Translations under genes and position numbers: made by a program
From: Casuarina equisetifolia
Taxonomy: Eukaryota > Streptophyta > Magnoliopsida > Fagales > Casuarinaceae
Length of the DNA stretch: 64,000 bases
Reading direction: 5' to 3'
Assembly: GCA_028551475.1 (NCBI GenBank)
Contig: CM052360.1
Span: 16,728,501-16,792,500, forward strand
The notes under the pieces: model-generated
What the model saw: the letters and a program-made list of their open reading frames with translations, nothing else
Told to the model about the DNA's origin: nothing
Databases searched by the model: none
Shown: positions 23,696-36,858 of the stretch, piece after piece
Numbering within the stretch: the stretch's first letter is position 1
Layout of the letters: every line of letters begins with the position of its first letter

Positions 23696-25100
23696 GGGAA
23701 TAGTAAACCTTCAGACTATGATATTTAGTGTTGAGCATTTTTTAACTTTCACAAAACACCAGAGCAAGACAAGTTTTCCATGGCTTCATGGAATCTAAAG
23801 TCCAATGCTCAAATATGGTACCGATATAGAGAACTTTCAAGCTTTTTGACTAGATAATAAAGGATTGAGAAAAGAGATAATAAAGGAAACCATTAAAACA
23901 CAGAAAGCACAAATAAGGCACTTAGTTTATATTAATTTACTTGATCAACAACTAAAAGGTCACCCCTATATATAATAATAAAAATGGAGGTCATTACAAA
24001 ATATTATTCTTAATAAAGAAAAAACATCATAAATAGTGTTCATTATTACATACCATTATAAATATTCATAAATGTTCTTAAATAAGTCCATAATGCATGA
24101 AAGACAAAAATAATAATTATCACGCTTTATCATCTTGCATCAAGTTGCATCACCCAACATCAAAATTAATCATGACCTTTATACTATGCTACTACTACAA
24201 TCATTATTCTTCCATATCGTATCTTTTAGAGTTTTCTTTATTTGAAGATATTGACTCAATATTGTCATCCCTACATATAGTTGTGTGGTATCCAAACAAG
24301 TCTTTTTCATCTGACATAGGAAGTTTAGTGACATCTAAAGGGTTCCTGCCATGGCCCCTTAATAGTTATGGTTTTGGTAAGGTTCTTTCTATTTTGACTT
24401 TAGCATCCATGTGAATGGGCTTTGGTATAAATTGCTGGAATATTTCTTTACTAGCCTTGCATCATAAATGTTATTACCAATTACATAAGAATGATCCTTC
24501 AGGGGAGCCGATTAGTTGGCATTAGCTTATCAGTGAACTGATGGGGCATTTCAGTCTGAACAAGTTCACCTATCCTCAAGGAATTGACAGAGTTACAATA
24601 AACCCACAAGATTGACAAATATAAAAAAGCTTCTCCCGATTGTTATTGAAGGCAAATCAATTGATGCTTAAGTAACAAGTATGGTCTTTTTTGTATGGCT
24701 TGAAGGAAAGGATGAAAATTGACGCTCAATCAAGCTTACAACTATGTTTGTGACTATCGGGTTGGCCAAGTTAGAAGAAGCTAAACTCAAGTTTTCAAGT
24801 TTTCTAGTATAGGAACATCTCGCAGGGCACCTCGACTAATCGTACCACGAAACCAAACTTAAGCCTTCAAACACTCTCATTGGAAGAAATGAAAGCAAGA
24901 AGGGCATGTGGTCTTACTATAATTGAGATGGAAAATTCATCCTCGCTGACTGGTGTAAAAAAGCCCTTTGGGTTGGAAGCCACTAAGCTAAAAGGAGCTT
25001 AAGGAGAAAGAGTTTTTGTTAAAAGAAATTGCCAACATGAATGCAACTCCCAAAATATCACCAAGCACTATTTATTAGATGTATAGGCCTTAAACGATGA
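23696..25100. other. Unassigned repeat debris (unit 1)
   Basis: Recurs in unit 2 at 45921-47320. No recognised domain. Frames at 24097-24414 and their reverse are not conserved as proteins between units. Confidence 0.4.
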
Positions 25101-26995
25101 AGGTGTCAAGTCATATCTCTTAAAAATTGGGTCGAATTTGTCATAAAGTGAGAGTGAAAAAAGGCATAAAATTAGGAACAATTTCTATATTGCTTAAGAG
25201 AATTGTGTACAAGACTTGTTCTTTATATATATAAGGGTGAACTAATAAAGGAAAATATACAAGTGATAAAGAAAATATTCTTGTACTATACATGTAAATA
25301 ATATCCCTATGATAGATGACACATATGGTAGGAATATCAAACCATATGAAGAAGGAACACTCCCTTTCAAACTAGTAGTTTAGGTGGTTTATAAACATCA
25401 AACACACCAAACTTGCTTAATAAATATATATGTTGTCTTTGGTAAAAAGCTTTTATGAAAATATTTGTAGGTTGTTCTATAGTTCGTATCTCCTTTGTTT
25501 TAGTGACTTATTCTTAAATTTTGTCTTTTGAAAAATGACAATAAACTTTAATGTGTTTTTTTTCCATTTATGAACTATAGGATTAACAATGAGTTTAAGG
25601 GCTGTGTCATTATCATAGTATAAAAGTGTAGGTCCCTTTACTTGAACTCCAAGATTCCAAAGAAGTCCCCTAAACCATATGACTTCACAAGTAGTTTTGG
25701 CTATGGCTTAATATTGTAATTCGGTAGATGAAAATGAAACGGTTGACTATTTCTTTGTTTTCCATGATAATAAGGAATTTCCTAATTTTACACAAAATCT
25801 TATCATTGATCTCTTGCTCATAGGGCAAGTAGCATAATCATTGTCATAGTATTTAGTCATTTTCATATTGTAATTTTTGGATAAAAGAATTCCCAATCTT
25901 GGACATCTCTTCAAGTATTTGATTACTTTCAATGCTACATTCATAAGTGACTGCTTGGGTTCATGCATTAACTAGCTAAGAATCTGAACAACATAACAAA
26001 TATCAAGTCTAGTCATGGTAAGGTACATGAATTTTCTAACCAATCTTTGATAACTCGAAGAACCCTTAAGTTAGGGATCTTCATGTAGAGGTGATACTTT
26101 TACATCATATTCAAGAGTTATGAGAATCAAATTTTCTTCAAAAGGAATGACTATTGGTTTGCTATATGATAAACTAACTTTAGAAATAATGAACTTGCAA
26201 TAGCTAAGGCAAATTCCATTTTCTAAACAAGTGATCTTAATAGCCAAGTAATACTTGAGAGATCCTAAATCCTTAATGCAAAATGTGGAGTGTAAATATT
26301 GTTAAAACTGCTCAATAGTAGGAACATTGTTTCCCATGATAAGAATATCATCTACATATATTAGCAAATAAATGGAAGAGACCCCTTTATGCCAAGTAAA
26401 TAAGCCATAATCATGTCTAAATTGTCAAAAATTAGTTGAGATAAGGGCAAGGTGAAATTAGCATATCAATGATGGGAAGCTTGCTTGAGTCCATGTAGGG
26501 GTTTGCAAAGGCAACATACCCAATACTCTCCCTAGATACACAATCTGAGAGGAAGGTCTGTGTAGATCCCCTCATTTAAGTTACTATGGAGAAAAGCATT
26601 ATGAAAATTCATTTAATGGAGAGACTAGTTGTAAAAGGCTATAATAGCTAGAAAGATCGAATAATGTCCTCCTTGGCCATACGAGAAAAGTTGTCTTTAT
26701 AATTAAAACCTTCCTTTTGTGTATAATCTTTAGCCACCAACGTGTTTTGTAACACTCACAAGATCATCTCCCTTGTGTTTGATCTTATAAACCTATTTGT
26801 AGTTAATGAGTTGCCAATGAGAAGGATGAGGAATCACATCCCAAGTGCGTATTATCAACAAGAGAGTGGAGTTCATCCATCATAGGATCACAGGTAGCCT
26901 TGTGTTAGGAGAAAGGTTCCACTTCAGTAGAAATGCATTTAATGTAATATCAATGATTAGAAGAGAGCCTAGCAAAACACACATAAGATGGGTGC
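25101..26995 (-). mobile_element. Ty1-copia fossil, minus strand (unit 1)
   Basis: A 3' LTR ending at 25359, with its start near 25100, abuts a polypurine tract (CTCCCTTTC on the plus strand). RNase H at about 25380-25970 (MHEPKQSLMNVALKVIKYLK) and reverse transcriptase at about 26000-26900 follow. Gag and integrase are not seen. Broken in many places; also in unit 2 at 47320-49225. Confidence 0.75.
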
Positions 26996-26999
26996 TAGA

Positions 27000-27470
27000 A
27001 GAATCCATGCTCAAGCAAATATAGTCCTTGGTCAATGTATGTTATCTTTGCAAAGAGCTTTTGTGAAAATATCTGTAGACTATTCTATAGTTCATATCTC
27101 CTTTGTTTTGATGACTCATTTCTAAATTTTGTATCTTGTGAAATGACAATCAACTTTGATGTATTTTGTCCATTTATGAATTATAGGATTGACAATGAGT
27201 TTAAAGGCTATATTATTGTCACAAATAAAAGTATAGGTCCTTTTACTCAAGCTCCAAGATCCCAAAGAAGTCCCTTCAATTATATAACTCCACAAGTAGT
27301 ATTAGCTATGACTCAATATTTTGATTTGACATATGACAATGAAAAGGTTGATTGTTTCTTTGTCTTTCATGATAATAAAGAATTTCCTAATTTTACACAA
27401 AATCTTGTCGTTGATGTCCTACTCATAGGGTAAGTAGCATAATCAATGTTCTAATATGTAGTCATTAAAG
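27000..27470 (-). mobile_element. Second RNase H fragment of the same copia family (unit 1)
   Basis: Closely repeats 25440-25830 in the same orientation, directly beyond the reverse-transcriptase end of the previous fossil. Either a second element inserted nearby or an internal duplication. Also in unit 2 at 49235-49705. Confidence 0.65.
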
Positions 27471-27474
27471 AATA

Positions 27475-28145
27475 ATAAATGTCTATTTTGATGTACCTAG
27501 TAATAAAGATGATTAACTATCAATATGCAATAACAAGATATCTCGGAGTTCTAGAAAATAAAAGATGACTATTGGATCCAATACAAAAGTTGAATTCAAA
27601 AGCCTCGCCAATATAGCTGTTGAAATCATTTGGAATCAAGCTCTTCTTAAAGATCTTCAACTTTAATTTTAATGACTTCCAATACTTTGGCGTTACAATA
27701 TCTTTACACTTTATTGATCTTCAAATATAATATTTCATGTTAGAATAAAACACATTAAGATTAACTTCCACTTCATTCATAAAAAAATCAAAGAGAAAGA
27801 GCTAAACATTCATTTCATCTTCTCAATTGATTAGATAGCAAACATCTTCACTAAGGGATTATCATATACTATATTCAAGCTTTTACAAGATAAGCTTACT
27901 ATCTATACCAATTCATTAACTTGTCGGGGGATGCTAATCCAAGACATAAAAATAACACCATGTGTCCAAGCATTCATTGCCCATGTCAACATAATCACAT
28001 CATAGCAAGTGCCTATTCCATATCAACATGTGTGCATAACATGTTCACCATCCCCAACATTATGATTGACTGTAGCCATGCTTGTATCATGAAAATTAAC
28101 TCACCATCTTTAATTAGGAAAGTGAGAAAGGAAGGCATCAAAGGC
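27475..28145 (+). mobile_element. Ty1-copia RNase H tail and LTR start, plus strand (unit 1)
   Basis: Contains the copia motif seen as TKVEFKSLANIAVEIIW near 27590 and a purine tract CGGGGG near 27926 that would precede a 3' LTR. Broken and old; matches 49710-50390 in unit 2. Confidence 0.6.
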
Positions 28146-29957
28146 TAATGATCTTGGTCAACAAGAATCTTCTAAAAATGAGAAAAAAAAAATCAAATCA
28201 TCTATAGTCTAATATAAAAATCATTTAAGTTCAAAATATTTCCATACTTATCTCACTGATAGAAATCTTAAAGACATCTTCACTCATGCCTTGCATTTTA
28301 TTGCAAAGATCATATACTTGTATTTCCCCATAAATTCGCGACAAGAACATGCATAAAAGTCACCCAAATTAGGAAATACCAAAATCATCTTGTGTTCTTC
28401 CTCCAAGGTTTGCTTTGTTCTCGAAATTACTCCACAATTTTGTGGTACTAATTTCTTTAACTAATTGGAGCAGGAGAAAAAAGCCATTGTGATTAGTCAT
28501 TCTAATGGATGATCTCCTTTAATTTAGGTTGCTACACACTACGTTTGCTGGATTAAAAGGAGAAGCATTTGAGACCCCAAGAAAGGGTAAAGTATAGCGT
28601 GTTGGGTAAAAAATGGAAAAGCCTTGCCAAAGTAGGGAGAGAGCAAAAGATAAATATATTTTTTTATATGTCAAAACGATGCACCACATTTAGTTCACTG
28701 GGTTTCTTTCAAAATTATGCAATATATAAGAAGAATGAAAGCATATGAAATGGTGCAGTTAATGAGGTGTGGCAAAAATCCATTAAAATGTGCTCTTCAT
28801 GATCACATACTTGTTGTAGCACTTCTAAAATGTCGTCACAGTAGACTAATGGTTGTTATATGAAAATAATTATAACACATCAATTGTCAGAACAATTTGG
28901 GTTTAAACTGCTTTGTGAAATCTATGGAAAAATAAACATATTTTTCCAACGACTTTAAGACATGTTCATGAGGAATATAATAAGTCTGGCCCATTGAATA
29001 TTTAGCAAGAAAACTTAGATGCTTAGGAAAGGTTTTGTAATCATTAAAAGGTAAGCTTATATCCAATAGCTTTCTGTTAAACTAGTGAATATTTTTAAGA
29101 CTCTTAGGCGTTACTATTGGATCAAGAGTTTAAACTATTAGTCAAAGGAACTTACTAATACTAAAGGAGGATTGATCAAGCTGTAGTGTAGTATCTCAAG
29201 CTTATCTTTCTTTTGCACGTACCCTGTAGCATTACTATATTCCTCAACTATTTAGCAGCGCTTATGGCTTGCACTACTCGCTGACCATGTCACTTAAGCT
29301 CATCCTTCCATAACATGCAACAACAATCCTCCTCCCCTTACGCTCATTGGCAACAAGGGTTTAACCTTTGACTTGTTCTTGTACCAATATTAGGACTTTC
29401 AAACATTATCATTGGATTAAAAGTTTAAATTGTTTGTCAAATGCATACCATATTCCTTAGCAGATTTAGTAGTCTTCAAGACTTGAAGGCCATGTCATTT
29501 GGGCCTTACACTCCATAACATACACCAACTAATATTGTTTGCCAAAGGAAATGAATAAATATTTATGGTAAATGCATAATATCAAAATAATTAATATTTT
29601 TGCCCCTAAAATATTTTTAACACCTTATCCATAATTTAATCATAAAAGAATATATAGTTATACCTACCTAGAAAATGTGATTAATTAATTATTGCATTGA
29701 AAAACATGTCTTTATCTCTCGGTTTTGGCTTACAATTGTACTGCACGTTTCATTTACACTAATTACGTAATTTTATCAAGCAATTTACATGTTGAAATCA
29801 CTACATAATACAAACTGTGCAATAGGGCTTCACTAAAGGGCATAAAAAAATTGGGTTTTGTTGTAAAGTAAGGAAAGAGCTAAAAAATGAGGAGAGAACT
29901 ATGCCATAGATGTGTTATGACTAGTCAACAAATCTAGGATTTTCAAACTGTTGAAAA
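28146..29957. other. Low-copy spacer with heavy C-to-T decay (unit 1)
   Basis: Aligns with 50395-51520 of unit 2. No gene seen. Where the two differ, unit 1 mostly has T or A where unit 2 has C or G, often at CpG or CHG. Unit 1 also has about 690 extra bases (29085-29765) that are absent from unit 2. Confidence 0.6.
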
Positions 29958-30160
29958 TGTAAGAAAATAAGAAACTGCGAGGGAGCATGAAGGATTTCTT
30001 TATTACTGTAATAATCTTTACAATGCTTGCTATACATTTATAGAGACATAGCCTAGCCTAGGAAAGGTAAACCAAATATTTACAATAATTGCAATGATAT
30101 TGTGCTTAATCATAGGCACTAATATGGTAACATATTAGGTGAGATAGTTGTTTATTAACA
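29958..30160 (-). repeat. 3' LTR of the 5.6-kb copia element
   Basis: 203 bp, beginning TGTAAGAAAA and ending next to CTCCTCCTC, the complement of the polypurine tract. Confidence 0.9.
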
Positions 30161-33100
30161 CTCCTCCTCATGTTGAAGATTTGAATAAATCAAATACTCT
30201 AAGCTTGGAGAGAATATGCCAATGTTGTTTGTTGTTGAGTGCCTTAGTGAGTAGGTCAGTAGGTTATTCCTTGTTGAAGCTTTTCTATGACATAATGACA
30301 TTCAACTTCAATATGCTTTGTGTGCTCATGAAATATAGGATTTGCTGCAATCTTCTCTACAACTTCATTGTCACAATGGAGTAATGCTGGACGCTTCATG
30401 TAAAAACCAAAATCTTTAAGTAACCTAATGATCTAAACTATTTCATAGGTGGTAAGTTGCATAGCTTTGTATTTTACTTTAGTTGATGATAAAGACATAG
30501 TGGGTTATTTTTAAGTGCCATAAAATCAAAGAGTTTCCAACATTATACAAAAGCCTGTGGTGGATCTTCTTGTCATGGGACATGTGCTATAATTAGAGTC
30601 GTAATATGCTTGCAACTCAAATGGGAAAGATGATAGGAACATGAGACTAAGGCCTGGGTAGCTTTTAAGATATCTGATCACCTTTAGAGTAGCTTCCATG
30701 TGAGATTGTTTTGGATCATGCATGAACTGGCTAAGAAGTTGGATTAGAAATTTAATGTTAGGCCTAGTGAGTGTGAGATAAATCAATCATCCAACTAGTT
30801 GTTAATAGACTAAAGGATCATCAAGAGGAGGATCATTCATTTGTTCTTTGGATCCAGCACATACTCAAGGCTGAATTTTTTGTTATGCTTTATGGGAATC
30901 ATTAATGGCTTCAAACTAGCTAAACCTGCTTCAGAAATAAGTTCTAATGTATACTTTCGCTGACTTAATGAAATACCATCTAAAGATCGAGCAATTTCAA
31001 GCCCTAAGAAAAACTTTAAGGGACTAAGATCCTTTATGAAGAATGTACCATGCAAATATTTTTTGAGGTTTGAAATGGTTGCTTGACTGTTTTCTGTAAT
31101 CAACATGTCATCAACATAAATGAGTAAAGCCACAAAAGAGTTACCTTTCCTCTTGGTGAACAAGGAGTAATCATGATAAGACTAATTGAATCCATGTGCA
31201 ATTAGGGCATGAGTGAACTTAGCATTCTATTGCCGAGAAGTTTGCTTAACCCATAGAGGGATTTCCACAATCCATAGACAAGATGCTTTCCTTGATTGTG
31301 AAATTTGAGGGGAAACTCTATATAGACCTCCTCCAAAAAATCACCATGAAGAAAAGTGTTCTAGACATTCATATGATAAAGGGGCCAATGATGGATGGCG
31401 ACAATGGTAATGACGAGCCGAATAGTGACATGCTTAGCTGTGGGAGAGAAAGTATCCTGGTAGTTAATGCCCTCACGTTGATTATAGCCTTTGGCGATCA
31501 AACGGGCTTTATAACATTCAATGGAGCCATTAACACGATACTTCATCTTATAAACTCATTTACATCCAATAAGACAACAACCAAAGGGTAAAGGAACAAT
31601 ATCCTAAGTGTGATTAGCCTAAAGGGCAGTAAGTTCAGCATCCATGGTTGTAATCCAATTAGGGTCTTGGGTGGCCTCATGGTACATGGTAGGTTTGGTA
31701 ATGGCAGAAATGGAGGCTATGAAGTGTTGGTAAGGAGGGTTGTAGTGGTGGAAGGAGACATAGTTAGATATCATATAAAGGGAGGTTTGGGAAGAGGGAG
31801 GTAGGGTGGGACATATGTAGTTAGAAGTCCAAATAGGAGGGTGGGTGGGACAACTAAATTGACGTAGTGATAGATTGATAGGCTCAGTAGAAGGTGCAGT
31901 AGTAGTATTAGTAGGTTGGGGAGGTGGGCTGGGGGATGGTGGCAATGCAAGATCAGGGGTGTCTAACAAAACGTTAGAGGGGAGAGGCAAGTCAATAGGA
32001 ATCATACTTGAAGGAGTTGGTTTAGGAAGATCCACAGGCAATGATGAGGAAGTGTACATGTCAAGATCCAGCATAATTGGAGGTGACGAAAGGGCCAGGC
32101 TATCCAAAGAAGAAGAAGGAGAAGAAAAAAGAAAAATAATTTCTTGAAAAACAACATCACAACTAATGAAAAATTTGTGGGACTAAGGGTCATAGATATG
32201 ATAACCTTTTTAAGAAGGAGGATAACCTATAAAAATGCATGGAAAGGCACGAGGACTAAACTTTCCTTAAGGGCCCAAGGTGGTTGTGTAACAATAATAA
32301 CCAAAAACACAAAGATGGTCAAGGATAGGAGGTTTACCAAATAATTTTTTAAATAGGCTGAGACCATAAAGAAAGGAAGAGGGAAGTCGGTTGATAAGGT
32401 AGGTGGTAGTGAGAAGGCATTCCCCCCAAAATGGGGGGGGATGTGGGCTTGAAACATTAAAGTACGAGTCACATCTAATAAGTGCCGATGTTTGCATCCG
32501 ATAACTCCATTTTGTTAAGGAGTGTAAACACATGAGGTCTCATGGGCAATGCCCTTCATGGAAAGGAAGGAACAACACTCAAAAGAAAAGAATTCAAAGC
32601 CATTGTCAAAGCAAATGCGATGGACAATGGCATTGAGTTGCATATGAACCAAGGAGATGAAATATTAGATTTTGGAAAATACTTGGTTTTTAAATCGAAG
32701 GAGGAAAGTCCAAATGGCACGGAAAAAGTCATTCACAATGGTAAGAAAATAACATGCACCGTCATAGGTAAGAGTTCAATAAAGACCCCAAACATCCATG
32801 TGGACAAACTAAGAAATGGAGTGAGTCAGAGTGTGACTAATGGGAAAAGGTTGGTGAGTTTGTTTAGCTAATGGGCAAATAGGGTAGGAAAAAAAAGAAG
32901 GACAAGAAATAGAAATACCAAAATAAGAAAATTATTTTAAGGAAGAATGACTAAGATGTTGATGTAAAAGATCATAACTAATATTATTAATAAAAATTGG
33001 AGTACAAAGAGATCGTTGTTTGGAATTACAAACAATGGACTTTAGGGAATTTAAATATTCAAAGAAAATAAAACTAAATTTTTTTGGAAAAGCGGAACAT

Positions 33101-35350
33101 AGAAAGTAGAGTCCTCAATTAGCCTTACCAAGCCTGATCAGATCCCCAATTGTATGGTTTTGAAATACACAAAAAGCATAAAAACAAATGGCTATACAAT
33201 TGTTATTATAGGTTAATTTTTGAATAGATAACAAATTGTGTTTAAAACGGGGGCATATAAAATATTGGTGAGATGCAATTATGGATAAGGTTGACAATGA
33301 TCAATGTGGGTAATAAGACTAAGTGAGCTACTAGGCAATGTAATATTAATAGGTGCAACACATGGAGAAAATGAATCAAGAAGAGATAAATTACAAGTGA
33401 TATGGTCATTAGCCCCTAAATCAATTATCCATAAGGATGAAATGGGAGAAAGGGAAGAAACCATACCTAAGAATGGGTTTGAGAAACCCATTTGGCTGAT
33501 GAAATTCAAAAGCTTGTGATGTTAATCGGCAATGAGAGTAAGCCCAATGGATCCACCATATATGTTACCTGAACTAGGTGGATGATGGCCCAAGATACTT
33601 GGACTGGGTATGGGTGGATAACTTAAAGAGCCCTAAAAAGAAGATCCCCCAATGAAGTCCATAGTTGGGGGATGAGTTGGGCCATAGCCAAGTGAAGGTA
33701 GAGAATTAGATGCAGCAACATTATAGGCTAAGCACCCTTGGCCAGTGGGCTTGCGCCTATTATTACCACGCTGCTTAGGCCTGTTAACAGAAAGGTAGCC
33801 TACTAATTGGTAGCAGGACTCACATAGATGTCCAGGCTACTTGCAATTATTGCAAATGAGCTTGGATGTGGGAGGTGCCTACTGAGCATGAGGCAAGTTA
33901 GGCTCGTTAGGCCCACCCGAGGATAGGACTCTAGATTGCAAATCCTAGGTCCAGCCTATTTGGGCAAGAGATGCACTTGACTCAGCTAGGGCATGACTGG
34001 AACGTTGCATTTGGAATGCATTGGCATCACTACCAGGAGATGGACAGTCGTTGGTAGCAACGCACTAGAGCAAGTCTTGCTTTGCCAATGAGTAAAGCTT
34101 CTCCACGTTCCGTAGCTCGTTGCGTGACATGACGTTAGAGTGAAAGGTAGAGAATTCATCCGACAAGGCCAATAGAAGTTACAAGGATCGATCCTCTGTC
34201 TCATGGCACCGAAATTGCTTACTAGTATCACAAGTGCCATCACAACAATAGTGAAAAAGAGGCTATTGGGTGATTAAAGCACCCCAAAGCTCCTTTAGAC
34301 AGAGGTAGAAAGATGTGAGCTTAGTGTTGGAGGCACTAGGAGATAGGCAGAAAGTGCCAATGGCCTGTTTAAGGGACAATTTATGGGTCCCATTAATTTG
34401 ATTGAAGCTATCTTGAAGCAATTGGCAGACATCGGTGACATTGGGAGTAGTGGAGACCATAGGCTCAAGTTAGGAATCAACAAAATGGGTTAACCAAGTC
34501 TTCACAGCTACATGACACTAGTCCCAGCAATCAGCAGCATCATGTTCATGTTGTCATGGGAGCTTGCTGGTTAGATTCTAGGCAAGGAACACCGTTTGGT
34601 TTTGCTCACTCCAAACATGCCAGTTGACCTCGTCAGTGAGCTTTTGGGACATTGCATGCTAGTCGAAGATTGGCAACAGTGAGATGGTATGGGTCATGGA
34701 GAGGAAAGATAGTGGAGTTGTTTGTAGTGGCCATTAGGAAGGTGAACAAAGATAGTTAGAGTTTTAGATGAGGGAATTAAGGATAAGGGTAATTTGATAA
34801 ATGAAAAAAGAAAGAGCAAAGGTGGCTAGGGTTGATGGGAAAAAAAAACAATGTAAAAGGCAACTAAGGTTGACATGAAAAGAAAAGTAAAAAATAAATA
34901 AGGAAGGAAAAGGCAGCTAGATTTGTGTGTATAAAAAGGAGAAAAAAGGCAAAGGTGAAAAAGATGAGAGAGCGGCGTGACTAATGTGAAGGGGAAAAAG
35001 GAATAGGAGAGAGAGAAAACCCCTTATTCTATGGGTAGTTGGAAAAAAAAAAGAGGGAAGAGAAAAGGAATTATGAAGGAAGAAGAGAAAGGACAAAGAG
35101 AGAGAAGACACTTGGTCTGCGGGTAGTTGGGAAAAAAAGGAGGAAAGATAAAAGGGAATTGTGAAGAGAGAAAGGACCAAAGGGAGGGAGAAAGGACAAC
35201 AAGACTAAAGTGGAGAAAAGAAAAGGTGGGAAATTAACAAGAATTGACAGGAGAGAGAAACAATGGAGGAAGAAAAAAAACAACAAAAGGCTCATAACAC
35301 GTCGGAAGAGAAAAAGGATGGAAGCTAGGATCGTTTGGTGATTGATACCA

Positions 35351-35553
35351 TGTAAGAAAATAAGAAATTGCGAGGGAGCATGAAAGATTTCTCTATTGCT
35401 GTAATAATCTTTACATTACTTGTTATACATTTATAGAAACATAGCCTAGCCTAGGAAAGATAAATCAAATATATACAATAATTACAATGATATTGTGCCT
35501 AATCATAGGTACTAATATGGTAACGTATTAGCTGAGGCAGTTGTCTATTAATA
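35351..35553 (-). repeat. 5' LTR of the 5.6-kb copia element
   Basis: 203 bp, same length as its partner, with TGATACCA (start of the Met-tRNA primer site on the minus strand) directly to its left at 35343-35350. Confidence 0.9.
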
Positions 35554-35558
35554 GAAAA

Positions 35559-36750
35559 AGCCATTAAATCTGGATATGAAAAGTTGATCCGATTAAAAGG
35601 GGTAAAGAAATAGTGTTAAGCAGGTTTTGCATGCAAAAGGAAAACTTATCCCTATGTTTCAAAGTTCTTGATTGGCTAGAGTTCCTTTCTCTTCTAATTT
35701 ATTGTTCTTTTATATCCCTCTATAACTATTTGACTTATTTTTTAGGAGTACTTGCATGAAGCTCCAAATTTGTATTCTAGGAACTTAAAAGAACTCAAAA
35801 CCTAGCCTTATGATAACATAGGACTTTCGTTCTTGGTGGGGTTATCTAACATTTGTAATTCTAATTGCTCAGTGATTTGAGCTTTAAGGAGCTCACATTG
35901 AACTGTGTTTAGTGAGCTGAAAAAGTTTTCTTAGTGAATGAAAAATTGGTTTTAAGAGAATTTTAATCTCTTTTATTTGGTGAAGGATTCGGCTAATCAA
36001 CTTGCGTAGGAGAGAGTTATTATAAGCCTAAGTGTAATATTAAGCCAAACCACTCAATTTCTATGGGTATCATGTGTTTTGTGAATCTGTAATTGTCAGC
36101 TACTACTATTGTTATCTTTATTATTTATTATTGCTACATGTTGCAATCTGAACTAAACACATTTTGTGACTAAACATATTTTGGAAGATGATCCAAATGA
36201 TTTTTTTGTCTAATTTCTTCTCCCATCAATTTTGTTATATATAAAAAAAATACTGGTTCTTCCTATACCTGTTCTTTGAACAAAAATATCCTCATTTTAC
36301 CTTTATTTCGTTGTCTATATTTTTCATTTAAGAAAAAAATTTTACTCTATTTCATCCTTTTTTACTTTCTAGAAGAACAAAAACTGTTACCTTTTCCTTC
36401 ATCTTGCTTCCATATTTACAATTAGTTCATTTGTGTTTTTAACTCTATTTAACCACTATCTTTAATATCTTACGCTACGAAAATAACTTTACTACTATGA
36501 AGAAGCAAATCTGAACTCAACTATCAGATACGTTGCCAAAAAGTCAGATTTGGCATAAAAATAATCATAACTAGCACTAGAAAAGCCAAACCTAGCTCTG
36601 AAAAGTTAAATTCATCATCCAAGCGGTTGGATTTGGATTCGAAAAGCCGCCTCCAATAGCCCTAAAAAAGAAAATATTTTATTGGGTTCGCGTGTAAAAA
36701 TCATGGGCTATTTACCTTAATTTGTTGAGCCTTGGAGCCTTGTTTGTTCG
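35559..36750. other. Right end of unit 1, spacer
   Basis: No gene. Aligns with 51521-52651 (unit 2), and 36430-36750 aligns with 56855-57215 (unit 3). The last 75 bp match the start of the approximately 132-bp tandem repeat found intact at 57141. Confidence 0.6.
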
Positions 36751-36858
36751 ATGTGTGCAGTCCATCAAGTTCACATAGCATAACCGTTCCTTCCACTAAC
36801 TACTTAATGAAGAACGAGCCTTGGCCCTAATTTAGGAACTAAGGCTTTGATACTAGTT

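Larger units (their letters stand above)
29958..35553 (-). mobile_element. Ty1-copia element, both LTRs present, broken
   Basis: 5.6-kb minus-strand element, 203-bp LTRs, 5-bp target duplication GAAAA (29953-29957, 35554-35558), primer site beside the right LTR, polypurine tract beside the left. Domain order on the minus strand is gag (about 34480-33900), protease (about 33510-33280, WIIDLGANDH), integrase (about 32530-32200), reverse transcriptase (about 31600-30840, YVDDML) and RNase H (about 30790-30520), which is the copia order. Many breaks, so not functional. A purine-rich leader at 34760-35300 carries an approximately 87-bp direct repeat. Unit 2 has the empty site at 51514-51525. The LTRs differ at about 20 of 203 positions, mostly transitions, so a simple clock would probably overstate its age. 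Confidence 0.9.
13361..36750. repeat. Unit 1 of a three-copy tandem segmental duplication
   Basis: Near-identical order of sequence recurs in 36751-52651 and, shortened, in 52652-57215. Unit 1 is the longest at 23.4 kb because it carries a solo LTR (20149-21493), a copia element (29958-35553) and about 690 bp at 29085-29765 that unit 2 lacks. Near the defensin genes, units differ by about 3-4% by hand count; the retroelement-rich right half differs by about 7-8%. Confidence 0.92.

Noticed and set aside
31875-32871. Plus-strand frames of 66-109 codons
   Set aside because: Antisense shadows of copia integrase and adjacent coding on the minus strand.
34917-35295. Ser/Phe/Leu-rich frames
   Set aside because: They fall in the purine-rich leader of the copia element, with an approximately 87-bp repeat; not a gene.
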